Below, piece by piece: positions 26,768 to 35,669 of a DNA stretch of 48,131 nucleotides. The stretch's first letter is position 1. The number at the start of each line of letters is the position of its first letter. The translations under genes were made by a program, and so were the position numbers. Source of the DNA: Patescibacteria group bacterium (GTDB taxonomy: Bacteria; Patescibacteriota; Patescibacteriia; SG8-24); NCBI GenBank assembly GCA_028714475.1, contig JAQTNC010000010.1, forward strand, positions 1 through 48,131, read 5' to 3'. The notes beneath the pieces are model-generated. The model worked only from the letters and a program-made list of their open reading frames with translations. It was not told where the DNA came from and searched no databases.

Positions 26768-26771
26768 ATCG

Positions 26772-27983
26772 TCATTCCTTGAGGATGATCTTCTGCAGGA
26801 AGCCGGAGTTCTTGTCCGTGAAGTAGAGGCTCTTCCCGTCCGGCGCGATCATCATCTTGCCGACGGTGCGCCCCCCTTCCGGTTCGGCGATTTTCGTTTG
26901 GATGCCGGTCTCGACGTCAATGCGGTAGATGGTGTCCGGCGTCTGGTCGTAGAGGGTCGGCTGCAAACCGGCGCCGTCATTCATCTCGTTGGGCACGGCG
27001 CAATAGAGCGTGCGGTCGTCCTGGAAGGCGCACTTGTCGGCCCAGGTGTTCACGTTCAGGCTGCGGCGGTTCTTGCCGATGTCGTTGCCCGAGGCGTCCA
27101 CGATCCAGAGTTGGGGCTTGTAGTTCGCGCTGGAAGCCGCCGCGCTGTAGATCAGCTGCTGGCCGGTCGGTGCCCATTGCGGCTGGAAGCCCAGCCCGTT
27201 CACGGACAATGACTTGAAGTTCTCGTTGTTCTGCCCGATGAAATAGACCTCGCGGGTATCCATGTCCGAGGCGGCACCAGTCGCTGACATAGCGATGATC
27301 TGGTTGTTGGGCGACCACGCGACCTGGACTTTGCTCGCGTTGTCGCCGAGTTCCTGCACGGCGCGGACGTCACTGCCATCCGGATTGGCCACGACCAGGA
27401 AGCGGTTGCTCGGATCCGTGCCGAGGCTCTTCGCTTCGATCTTGTCGCCGGCCGGGCTGAAGGCGAAGGATTCCCAGTGTTTCGGCAGGGTGACCTGCTT
27501 GCCGGTCGTGAAGTCGTAGTAGATGTTGGAGCCGTCCGGATATTCGATGATGGCCTTGTCGCCTTTGGGGTTGAAGGTCGCCTGATCAACGTTGTGGAAC
27601 TGCTGGCTCGAGAGCGAGGTCACCGAGCCGTCGGCGTTCATGCGGTAGAATTTCTCGTCGTAACGGTTGTAGTAGTTGATGCGACCGGCGGCGGAGAGGC
27701 TGGCGCCGACCGTGGGTGCCTCGGCGATGGCCGTGGCTTGGGTGACGCCACCGGCGGCCACGCGCGCCACGGGCGGCGTCGGCAAGGTCGGCGGCACGGT
27801 CGGGACGCCCGGCGTCGGCGCGCCAGGCGCGGCCGGCACCAAGCCGGTCGGTGGGGCGTTCACCGGCGGCACTTCCGGCGTCACGATCGGGGCCGCGCGG
27901 AAGAACATGAAATAAATCGCCACGCCGATGCCGACGGAAACAGCGAGGAAAAGGATGACGAGCAGGATTTTCTTGTAGTCCAT
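26772..27983 (-). CDS. Membrane-anchored WD40/TolB-like beta-propeller protein
   Basis: N-terminal TM (ILLVILFLAVSVGIGVAIYFMFF), Pro-rich linker, propeller-like repeats (FNPKGDKAIIEYPDGSNIYYDFTTGK; FSPAGDKIEAKSLG; WSPNNQIIAMSATG; WAPTGQQLIYSAA). Confidence 0.75.
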   Translation of the reverse strand: MDYKKILLVILFLAVSVGIGVAIYFMFFRAAPIVTPEVPPVNAPPTGLVPAAPGAPTPGVPTVPPTLPTPPVARVAAGGVTQATAIAEAPTVGASLSAAGRINYYNRYDEKFYRMNADGSVTSLSSQQFHNVDQATFNPKGDKAIIEYPDGSNIYYDFTTGKQVTLPKHWESFAFSPAGDKIEAKSLGTDPSNRFLVVANPDGSDVRAVQELGDNASKVQVAWSPNNQIIAMSATGAASDMDTREVYFIGQNNENFKSLSVNGLGFQPQWAPTGQQLIYSAAASSANYKPQLWIVDASGNDIGKNRRSLNVNTWADKCAFQDDRTLYCAVPNEMNDGAGLQPTLYDQTPDTIYRIDVETGIQTKIAEPEGGRTVGKMMIAPDGKSLYFTDKNSGFLQKIILKE

Positions 27984-28016
27984 ATTTTTTCCGGCCGGTC
28001 GAGCCGGCATTATTGA

Positions 28017-29192
28017 TCAGCGGGCAGGCACGACGAAGCCGACGATGGACGCCCCTGCCGCGCCCAAGGCTTCCAAGGGGTTATCGATGATTTTCACGAT
28101 GACGCCGATGATGACGAAAATTATCAGGATGATGATGGACCAAACGACCGTGGCGGCGAACCAGTCCAGCCAGTGGAACATGTGCTGTTCCTCAACGGTC
28201 ATGAGGTTCAGCTGGATGTAGCCCATCACCTGCGGGGGGACCATCTTCTTGAAGGACGGCGGCGCCTCGCGCAGGAAGGACTTGGCGAGCGTGGCGGTGG
28301 ACCGGATGTAATCGTTGAATTCGAAATTGATCCAGGCGTACACGGGGACGTAAATGACGCCGTACCAGTCCCAGATGTCAACCGCCATTATCTTCTTGAT
28401 CTCGAGAACGGTGGCGCTCACGAGGACGCGCGGCGGCAGGCTGGCATATTTCTTGAGCATCTGTGCCATCAGCAGGGGGTTCATGCCGGCTGACTCCGCG
28501 CCGCCGACACCGATGAAGGTCGAGGCCATGTCTTTCACGTCGCGCGCTTTCTCATTCAGGTAGCTTTTGGCGCGCGGCTCGCGGCCTCCGGCAGTCGTGG
28601 CGCGATTCTCTTCCGGAGCGGCGCCTGGCGCGTTGTCCATCACGGGCAGACGGGCGAGGGGATTGATCGGCCCGGTTCTGCCCATGCCGGCCGCTTCGCC
28701 GGCCTGGGCGCCGGCTTGGCCGGCTTGTCCGACCGCGCGGCTGGCCTGCTGGCCGGCCTGGGCGCCGGCTTGCATGCCTTGTCCGGCGGCTGACGCAATG
28801 GCGCTGTCGGGAGTGGCGACCTCGGTGTTCGACGGAAGATTGTCCGTGGCGCGGCGCGCGACAGCGTTGTCGTTCGCCGGCATCGGTCGGGCACGGGCGA
28901 CGGCATTGTCGTTGGCGGCTCTCGCCCCTTCGCCCGGCACCGCAAACGGCGGCAGGGAATCCCGCAGCTGCTGTTGGTACTGCTGTTCGTATTCGTGAAA
29001 TGCCTTGGCGAAGTCGCGCGCGTCGTCGGCGGAAAAACCTCGAGCCGCCGCGCCGGGACCGGGCAGGATTTCCTCCGGCGGCAACGACGCGAACACCTCC
29101 AAACGCCCCCGCTCCAGTTCGCGGGCCCAGCGGAGTACCTCTCTCAAGGTCGGTCTGTGGGCCGAACCGTTTTCAGACTGTGGCGTGGGCAT
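28017..29192 (-). CDS. Membrane protein with Ala/Gln/Gly-rich low-complexity region
   Basis: 391 aa; GQGMQAGAQAGQQASRAVGQAGQAGAQAGEAAGMG; C-terminal TM WSIIILIIFVIIGVIVKIID; start overlaps the end of the upstream clp gene. Confidence 0.65.
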   Translation of the reverse strand: MPTPQSENGSAHRPTLREVLRWARELERGRLEVFASLPPEEILPGPGAAARGFSADDARDFAKAFHEYEQQYQQQLRDSLPPFAVPGEGARAANDNAVARARPMPANDNAVARRATDNLPSNTEVATPDSAIASAAGQGMQAGAQAGQQASRAVGQAGQAGAQAGEAAGMGRTGPINPLARLPVMDNAPGAAPEENRATTAGGREPRAKSYLNEKARDVKDMASTFIGVGGAESAGMNPLLMAQMLKKYASLPPRVLVSATVLEIKKIMAVDIWDWYGVIYVPVYAWINFEFNDYIRSTATLAKSFLREAPPSFKKMVPPQVMGYIQLNLMTVEEQHMFHWLDWFAATVVWSIIILIIFVIIGVIVKIIDNPLEALGAAGASIVGFVVPAR

Positions 29193-31767
29193 GTTGCTGT
29201 TTGTGGGTCACGTTGATCTGCCCGTCGCGGCCGACGCCGACGCGGAGTGTCACGCCGGACGGCAGGGCGTCCGTGAGCAGTTCGCGGGCGAGCGGGCTCT
29301 CGACCAGTTCCTGAATCTGCCGGCGCACGCCGCGCGCGCCGAAGAGCGGGTTCCAGCTGCGTTCAGCGATGACGACCGCGGCCTTGGGCGCGACGACGAG
29401 CTTGACGCCGTGATCGCGTTCGAGCCGCGCCGCCAGTTCGCGGAGCTGTTGTTCGGCGATGACGACCAGGTTCTGGCGCGACAGCGGCTTGAAGACAACG
29501 GTTTGGTCGATGCGATTGATGAATTCCGGGCGGAAGGATTTCTCCATCTCCTTGAGGATGCGTTCGCGGGCCTCGGCGATATCGGCGGCCGTCACTTCGC
29601 CGGCCTTTTTCGAGCCGAAGCCGATGTCTTCGCTGGCCGCCGATGCCGCGCCGACGTTCGAGGTCATGACGATGACCGAGTTGCGGAAGTTGATGCGGCG
29701 ACCCGTCGCGTCCGTGAGCTGGCCGTCCTCCAAGAGTTGCAGGAAAAGGTTGTGGATCTCGTCGTGGGCCTTCTCGATCTCGTCGAAGAGCACGACGGAG
29801 TGCGGCCGGCGCTTGACCGTGTCGGTGAGTTTCGTGCGGTCCTTGTAGCCGACATAGCCGGCGGGTGCGCCGATGAGTTTCGAGACGTTGAAGCCCTCGG
29901 CGAATTCCGACATGTCGATGCGGATGAGCGCCTCCGGATCATGGAAAACCGTTTCCGCGATGACCTTGGCCATCTCGGTTTTGCCGACGCCGGACGGGCC
30001 GAGGAAGAGGAACGAGGCGAGCGGACGCTTCGGGTCGGCGACGCCGGCCTTGGCGCGGCGCATCATCTCGGCGACCGACGCGACCGCGTCATCCTGGCCG
30101 ACGATGCGGCGCTTGAGCTCTTCCTCGAGTTTCAACAACCGTTCTTTTTCTTCGCGCAACAGATCCGCGGCCGGGATGCCGGTGGCGCGCGCGACCACTT
30201 CCGCCACCTCGCGGCGGCCGATGCTGCCGGCGGGCGGCTTGGCACCGCCGTCGCGTTTCTTCATGGCGGCCAGTTCCTTTTCCAAGCGGCGTTCCTGCGC
30301 CTTCAGTTCCAGCGCCTGCAGGAAGTTTTCCGACGCCACGGACTTGTCCTTCTGGCGGCTGGTTTTCTTGATTTCCTCCTCGATGTCCTTCACGCGTCGC
30401 GCTCCGCCGCGGCCGGATGTCGCCACGCGCACGCAGGCCGACGCTTCGTCAATCAGATCAATCGCCTTGTCCGGCAGGAAGCGGTCGGTGAGGTAGCGGT
30501 CGGAGAGTTCGACGGCCGCGTCAATTGCCTCGTCGGTGACGGTCACGCCGTGATGCTTCTCGTAGTTGGCGCGCAGGCCGCGCAGGATTTCCTTGGCCGC
30601 CGCCATGGACGGCGGTTCCACCATGATGGCCTGGAAGCGGCGCTCGAGCGCGCCGTCGCTTTCGATGCTCTTCTTGAATTCCGCCGGCGTGGTCGCGCCG
30701 ATACAGCGCAGTTCGCCGCGCGCGAGGGCGGGCTTCAGAAGGTTGGCCGCGTCGAGCGAGCCATTCGTCGAACCCGCGCCGGTGATGTTGTGCAGTTCGT
30801 CGATGAACAAAATGATGTCGGGATTGTTTTTCGTCTCCTCGGTGATCTGCTTGAGGCGGCTTTCGAATTCGCCGCGATAGACCGTGCCGGCGATGATGAG
30901 GCCAAGGTCGAGCGCGAGGATGCGCTTGTTCGCGAGCACGTCCGGCACTTCGCCTTCGATGATGCGTTTCGCCAAGCCCTCGACGATGGCCGTCTTGCCG
31001 ACGCCCGGTTCGCCGAGCAGAACCGGATTGTTCTTGGTGCGGCGGCAGAGAATCTGGATGAGCCGCTCGATTTCCGCGTCGCGGCCGATGACCGGATCGA
31101 GCGTCGTGCCTGGTTTGTTGGCGGTGAGGTCCACGGTGAAGGTGTCGAGCGTCGGCGTGCGCGGGCGGCCGTTCCGTCCGCTGCGGCGGCCGATGGACGC
31201 GGCGTTTTCCGCCTCGTCGTCCTTTTCCGCGCGCGGCGCGTGACTCATTGACGAGTGGGGCGCGTCGCCAGTCTCGAACGATTCGGCAATTTCCGGAAAC
31301 CGCGTCGTGCTCTTCAGCATCTGCTCGACCTGTTCCTGGAGGCCGGCCACGTCCACGCTCTGGTTGGCGAGGATGGCGGCGACCGCCGGGCTACCGGCCT
31401 GCAGCAAGCCGGCGAGCAGGTGTTCCGTGCCGACGTACTTGTGGTTGTGTTGGTTGGCGATGAGCACCGTCTTCTCGAAGACGCGTTTCGTTTCCTGCGA
31501 CAGGCGCGGGGCGCCGCTCGCCACTTCCGCCGGCTGCCCTTGGTTCGCGGCCACGTCATCGGCCAGCTTGAGCAGGCGGCGCGTCGTCTCGGCATCCACT
31601 TCCGCCCGACGCAACAGCTCGCCGCCGACGCTGCCCTCCTGACGCAGGAGCGCCAAGACCAGATGCTCCGGGTTCAATCCCGGCGAACGCATTTCCGCCG
31701 CGATGGCGTGCGCCGTCGCTACGGTCTTCTTGAGGTGGTCGGTGAATTTGTCGAGGATGTCGTGCAT
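29173..31767 (-). CDS. clpC: ATP-dependent Clp protease ATP-binding subunit (ClpC-like, two AAA domains)
   Basis: Clp N-domain (SPGLNPEHLVLALLRQEGSVGGELL), GEPGVGKTAIVEGLAKRI, short M domain, LGPSGVGKTEMAKVIAE. Start taken at MHDILDKF; the ORF extension upstream is repeat sequence. Confidence 0.92.
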   Translation of the reverse strand: MHDILDKFTDHLKKTVATAHAIAAEMRSPGLNPEHLVLALLRQEGSVGGELLRRAEVDAETTRRLLKLADDVAANQGQPAEVASGAPRLSQETKRVFEKTVLIANQHNHKYVGTEHLLAGLLQAGSPAVAAILANQSVDVAGLQEQVEQMLKSTTRFPEIAESFETGDAPHSSMSHAPRAEKDDEAENAASIGRRSGRNGRPRTPTLDTFTVDLTANKPGTTLDPVIGRDAEIERLIQILCRRTKNNPVLLGEPGVGKTAIVEGLAKRIIEGEVPDVLANKRILALDLGLIIAGTVYRGEFESRLKQITEETKNNPDIILFIDELHNITGAGSTNGSLDAANLLKPALARGELRCIGATTPAEFKKSIESDGALERRFQAIMVEPPSMAAAKEILRGLRANYEKHHGVTVTDEAIDAAVELSDRYLTDRFLPDKAIDLIDEASACVRVATSGRGGARRVKDIEEEIKKTSRQKDKSVASENFLQALELKAQERRLEKELAAMKKRDGGAKPPAGSIGRREVAEVVARATGIPAADLLREEKERLLKLEEELKRRIVGQDDAVASVAEMMRRAKAGVADPKRPLASFLFLGPSGVGKTEMAKVIAETVFHDPEALIRIDMSEFAEGFNVSKLIGAPAGYVGYKDRTKLTDTVKRRPHSVVLFDEIEKAHDEIHNLFLQLLEDGQLTDATGRRINFRNSVIVMTSNVGAASAASEDIGFGSKKAGEVTAADIAEARERILKEMEKSFRPEFINRIDQTVVFKPLSRQNLVVIAEQQLRELAARLERDHGVKLVVAPKAAVVIAERSWNPLFGARGVRRQIQELVESPLARELLTDALPSGVTLRVGVGRDGQINVTHKQQHAHATV

Positions 31768-31822
31768 AGCGGCGGCGATGTCGGTAATCGTTTTGATTGC
31801 TGATTTATAGATTATTTCTTGC

Positions 31823-31899
31823 CCGAGCGTAGTCGAGGGCTTGGTTGCGCGTGGCGGGGAGCCCCTCGACTCCGCTGCGCTTCGCTCGGGGAAGAACAT
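31823..31899 (-). repeat. Dispersed inverted-repeat element family A, copy 2 (inverted relative to 12030-12136)
   Basis: ttgcccgagcgtagtcgagggc...agcccctcgactccgctgcgcttcgctcggggaaga. Confidence 0.65.
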
Positions 31900-31906
31900 T
31901 GGGGCT

Positions 31907-32803
31907 TTATTCGTGCAAGTTGGCCATGTTCCTTAGCGCCATGATGCGCTGGGCGATGGGCGGATGAGTGGAGAAAAGGTTGGCGAATGATTTGGCGCTG
32001 AAGGGGGAGGTGAAGAACAGGTGCGCCGTGGCGGTGGAGGCGCGCGCGAGCGGGCGGTTGTCCTGGTCGATCTTGTTGAGCGCGCGGGCCAATCCTTCGG
32101 GGAAGCGCGTCATAAGCGCGGCCGAGGAGTCGGCGAGCAGTTCGCGTCGGCGGGAAACGGCCAGCTTGATGAGTTCGGCGATGATGGGGGAGAGGATGAT
32201 GAGGATGAGGCCGATGATCTGCAGGATGCCGCCGCCGTTGTTCTCCCTGTCGTTACGCCGGCCGCCGAAGAACGACGCGCGCATGGCCATGTTGGCGAGG
32301 AGCGCGATGGTGCCGACGAGCACGACCACGACGGTCATGAGCCGGATGTCAAAATTGCGGATGTGCGAGATTTCGTGGGCGAGCACGCCTTCGAGCTCCT
32401 CATTTTCCAGTTTCTGCATCGCGCCGGTGGTGACGGCGATGGAGGCGTGTTCGGGGTCGCGGCCGGTCGCGAAGGCATTGATGGCCGGGTCGTCAATCAC
32501 GTGGACCTTCGGCATGGGCATGCCGATGGTGATGCAGAGGTTCTCGACCATGCGGTAGAGGCGGGGATCGTCGGCTTGCGTAATGACACGCGCGCCGGAA
32601 CTCGCGAGCGCCACCTTGTCGCCGGCGTAGTAGCTCACGAGCGCCGAGACGAGCGAGTATCCGCCCGCGATGACGACCGCCGCGCCGTTCAGTCCGTAAT
32701 ACTGGTCAATCGCCCAGCCGACGAGCATGACAAACGCCAAGAAGACCACCATGAGCAGGACGGTCTTGCGTTTGTTCGAATTTATGAAATCGTAAGTGGT
32801 CAT
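31907..32803 (-). CDS. htpX: Zinc metalloprotease HtpX
   Basis: LEGVLAHEISHIRNFDIRLM (HEXXH), four hydrophobic segments, typical C-terminus FSTHPPIAQRIMAL. Confidence 0.95.
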   Translation of the reverse strand: MTTYDFINSNKRKTVLLMVVFLAFVMLVGWAIDQYYGLNGAAVVIAGGYSLVSALVSYYAGDKVALASSGARVITQADDPRLYRMVENLCITIGMPMPKVHVIDDPAINAFATGRDPEHASIAVTTGAMQKLENEELEGVLAHEISHIRNFDIRLMTVVVVLVGTIALLANMAMRASFFGGRRNDRENNGGGILQIIGLILIILSPIIAELIKLAVSRRRELLADSSAALMTRFPEGLARALNKIDQDNRPLARASTATAHLFFTSPFSAKSFANLFSTHPPIAQRIMALRNMANLHE

Positions 32804-32821
32804 TGTTGATGCCTATAAACC

Positions 32822-32899
32822 GTAGCGGCAGGGCTTGTCCCTGCACCACAATGAACGCAAGGGGGATACAGGTGGTGGCGGGGCAAGCCCGCCCGCTAC
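32822..32899. repeat. Two inverted copies of repeat family C between htpX and lemA
   Basis: GTAGCGGCAGGGCTTGTCCCTGCACCAC ... GTGGTGGCGGGGCAAGCCCGCCCGCTAC. Confidence 0.75.
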
Positions 32900-32902
32900 A
32901 CG

Positions 32903-33466
32903 TTAGAACTTCACCTGCACATTCTGCCTCTCCGCCTCGCCGATTTCGAAGTACTCGTACTTCTTGAAGTTGAGCTGGCCGGCGATGACGTTGTTCGGGA
33001 AGACCTCGATCTTCGTGTTGAAGTCGCGGACGTTCGCGTTGTAGAAGCGGCGGGCGGCCTGGATTTTGTCCTCGGTGTCCTTGAGGTCGTCCTGCAGCTG
33101 CATGAAGTTCTGCGAGGCCTTGAGTTCCGGGTAATTCTCCGCGAGGGCGAAGATGGACTTGAGCGTGCCGGAGAGCGCGTTCTCGGCGTCGGCTTTTGCC
33201 GCGGCGCCCTGCGCGTTCATGGCGGCGGAGCGCGCTTGGATGACCTTCTCAAAGGTCTCGGACTCGTGGCGGGCGTAGCCTTTCACCGTCTCGACGAGGT
33301 TGGGGATGAGGTCGTAGCGGCGCTTGAGCTGGACGTCAATGTCCGACCAGGCTTCCTGGGTGCGGTTCTTGAGCGTAATGAGGCCGTTGTAAACGGCGAT
33401 GATCCAGCCGACGAGCACGACGGCCGCGCCGAGCAGGATGAGCAGGATGAGTGAGGTGGTGGACAT
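32903..33466 (-). CDS. lemA: LemA family protein
   Basis: NRTQEAWSDIDVQLKRRYDLIPNLVETVKGYARHESETFEKVIQARSAA...ALAENYPELKASQNFMQLQDDLKDTEDKIQAARRFYNANVRDFNTKIEVFPNNVIA. Confidence 0.95.
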   Translation of the reverse strand: MSTTSLILLILLGAAVVLVGWIIAVYNGLITLKNRTQEAWSDIDVQLKRRYDLIPNLVETVKGYARHESETFEKVIQARSAAMNAQGAAAKADAENALSGTLKSIFALAENYPELKASQNFMQLQDDLKDTEDKIQAARRFYNANVRDFNTKIEVFPNNVIAGQLNFKKYEYFEIGEAERQNVQVKF

Positions 33467-33534
33467 AGGCGATAGTTGTTCCTGCCCCTCCACAGGGTCG
33501 GGGCAGAATATTAGTTAGTTCTTCCCCGAGTGAC

Positions 33535-33565
33535 CCCTCACCATTTCCGGCGGAAATGGTGAGGG
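33535..33565. repeat. Perfect 14-bp hairpin with 3-nt loop
   Basis: CCCTCACCATTTCC-ggc-GGAAATGGTGAGGG. Confidence 0.8.
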
Positions 33566-33705
33566 AGAATCGAGGGGGTTCCGATTAATACGCTTGATAA
33601 ATAAGGTAAGTCCTTATATGATAATTATACGAAAATTAGGCTTAACGTTCAAGCAAAAGCTATACACAGCCGCTGGCGTTGGAGTTGGACGGCAAAGCAA
33701 CGAAT

Positions 33706-35073
33706 ATGGGCATAGACAAGAGCATTTTTCGGTCATACGACATCCGCGGGCTTTACCCGGCGGAAATCAACGAGGAGGCCGCTTTTCTCATCGGCCAGGC
33801 ACTCGTCCGGATGACCAACGCCAAGACCTTGGTGGTCGGGCGTGACGTCCGCGTCTCGTCGCCGGCCATGTACGAGGAACTCATCCGCGGCGCGATGTCG
33901 CAGGGTGCGGACGTGATTGACATTGGCGTCGTTTCCACGCCCCTGTTCTATTTCGCGGTCGGCGACTACGACCTGCATGACGCCGGCGCGATGATCACCG
34001 CGTCGCACATGACCAAGGAATACAACGGGGTGAAGCTCTGCAACGGCGACGTGAGCCCCATTGCCGCGAACTCCGGCATTTTCGACCTGCGCGACATCGC
34101 CGTGGCCGGGCCGTACCCGGACGCGCCGACCGGCGTGCGCGTGCAGACCGACGTCAAGGAGGATTATCTCGACCGGATTTTTCAGGGCATCGACGTGGCC
34201 GCCATCAAGCCGCTCAAGATCGTCGTGGACGGCGGCAACGGCATGGCCGGCGCCATCATCAAGGACGTGTTCAGCCGCCTGCCGCAGTGTCAGGTCGAGT
34301 ATCTCTACATCGAGCCGGACTGTACCTTCCCGAACCATGAGTCCAACCCCATCAAGTACGAGACGCTAGTTGATTTGCAGAAGCGCGTGGTTGAGACTGC
34401 TGCTGACCTCGGCGTGGCGTTCGACGGCGACGCCGACCGCATCGGATTTGTTGACAACCAAGGCGAAATTGTGCGCGGTGACATCATTCATGCCATGCTG
34501 GTTGGACAGATGTTGAGTCGGAATCCCGGCGCGACCATCTGCTACACCGTGAACGAGACTTGGGCGGTCCTCGAGGAGATAGAGAAGGGCGGCGGGCGCG
34601 GCGTCATGACGCCGATCGGGCACGGGCTCATCAAGCCGGTCATGCGGCGCGAGGATGCGGTTTTTGGCGGCGAGCTTTCCGGACATTATTTCTACCGCGA
34701 TTTCTACACGGCCGAATCCACCGACCTCACGATGTTGTTGATTCTGGAAACCCTGTCGAAGGTCGGCGTACCGATGTCGGAAATCGTCGCGCCGCTCAAG
34801 CGGTATTTCCATTCCGGCGAAATCAACTCGAAGGTCGCGGACAAGGACGCCGTCTTCGCGCGCATCCGCGAGAAGTATTCTGCCGGCGCGACCGTCACCG
34901 ACATCGACGGCCTGCGTTACGAATACCGCGACCCGTCGAACCCCCGCGAGGACTGGTGGTTCTCCGTCCGCCCTTCGGCCAACGACCCCGTCATGCGCCT
35001 CAATTTAGAGGCTAAGTATAGGGAAAAAATGGAATCTAAGCGGGATGAGCTGCTGGGGGTGATTCGAGCGTAA
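33706..35073 (+). CDS. Phosphomannomutase/phosphoglucomutase
   Basis: SIFRSYDIRGLYPAEINEEAAFLIGQAL; catalytic ITASHMTKEYNGVKL; metal loop FDGDADRIGFVDNQGE; sugar loop GGELSGHYFYRDF. Confidence 0.95.
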   Translation: MGIDKSIFRSYDIRGLYPAEINEEAAFLIGQALVRMTNAKTLVVGRDVRVSSPAMYEELIRGAMSQGADVIDIGVVSTPLFYFAVGDYDLHDAGAMITASHMTKEYNGVKLCNGDVSPIAANSGIFDLRDIAVAGPYPDAPTGVRVQTDVKEDYLDRIFQGIDVAAIKPLKIVVDGGNGMAGAIIKDVFSRLPQCQVEYLYIEPDCTFPNHESNPIKYETLVDLQKRVVETAADLGVAFDGDADRIGFVDNQGEIVRGDIIHAMLVGQMLSRNPGATICYTVNETWAVLEEIEKGGGRGVMTPIGHGLIKPVMRREDAVFGGELSGHYFYRDFYTAESTDLTMLLILETLSKVGVPMSEIVAPLKRYFHSGEINSKVADKDAVFARIREKYSAGATVTDIDGLRYEYRDPSNPREDWWFSVRPSANDPVMRLNLEAKYREKMESKRDELLGVIRA

Positions 35074-35669
35074 AACCGTAGCGGGCGGGCTTGCCCCGCC
35101 ACCACATTAATAACAAAGCGACCCGTGCCAGACACCGGTCGCTTTTGATATTCCCCGAACCCCACCCTTTCACCATCCCCGCGAAAGCGGGGACCCAGAA
35201 ATAACCAGCGCGCTCCGGCCGCCGCCCCCGCGTCACCAGGTCGATTCCTGTGTCGCCGCCTGCGCCCTCCGGTCGGCCGGCCGCGCGAGCAAGCGCGCGG
35301 TCCGGCTGTCCCTTCGGGCGGGCGGCTCCTACGGAATCTCTAAGGTGCCGCTAGGGGCGGCGGCCTCCGCGCTGACAATCCCAAAACTATTATTCGTATG
35401 CGCTCGGCCTGCGGGGGCCGCCAAGCATGGCGGCCCGGCCTCGCGTAGTGACGACGAGTTTTCCGCAAGGAAGGTTTTACGATGCCACCGGCGTCGGCCC
35501 ACTCCCATTTAAGGCTAAATGGGCTAACCCTTGCATATTTACGCAAAATAATGCTAAACTCGCGACAGTTTAACATTCCAATAATTGACTCTGAAATACT
35601 GATAATACGTGTTAATTCCAATGCAAGGTTTCAGTGCATCTCTACTATTAGAAAAGACAGGAAGTGCCC

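Noticed and set aside
29005-31251. 748-aa plus-strand ORF
   Set aside because: Antisense to clpC. High-GC shadow frame; the minus strand carries both AAA Walker motifs.
31768-31899. N-terminal extension of the Clp ORF (MFFPERSAAESRGS...)
   Set aside because: Encoded by the family-A dispersed repeat; the Clp N-domain starts at MHDILDKF (31767).
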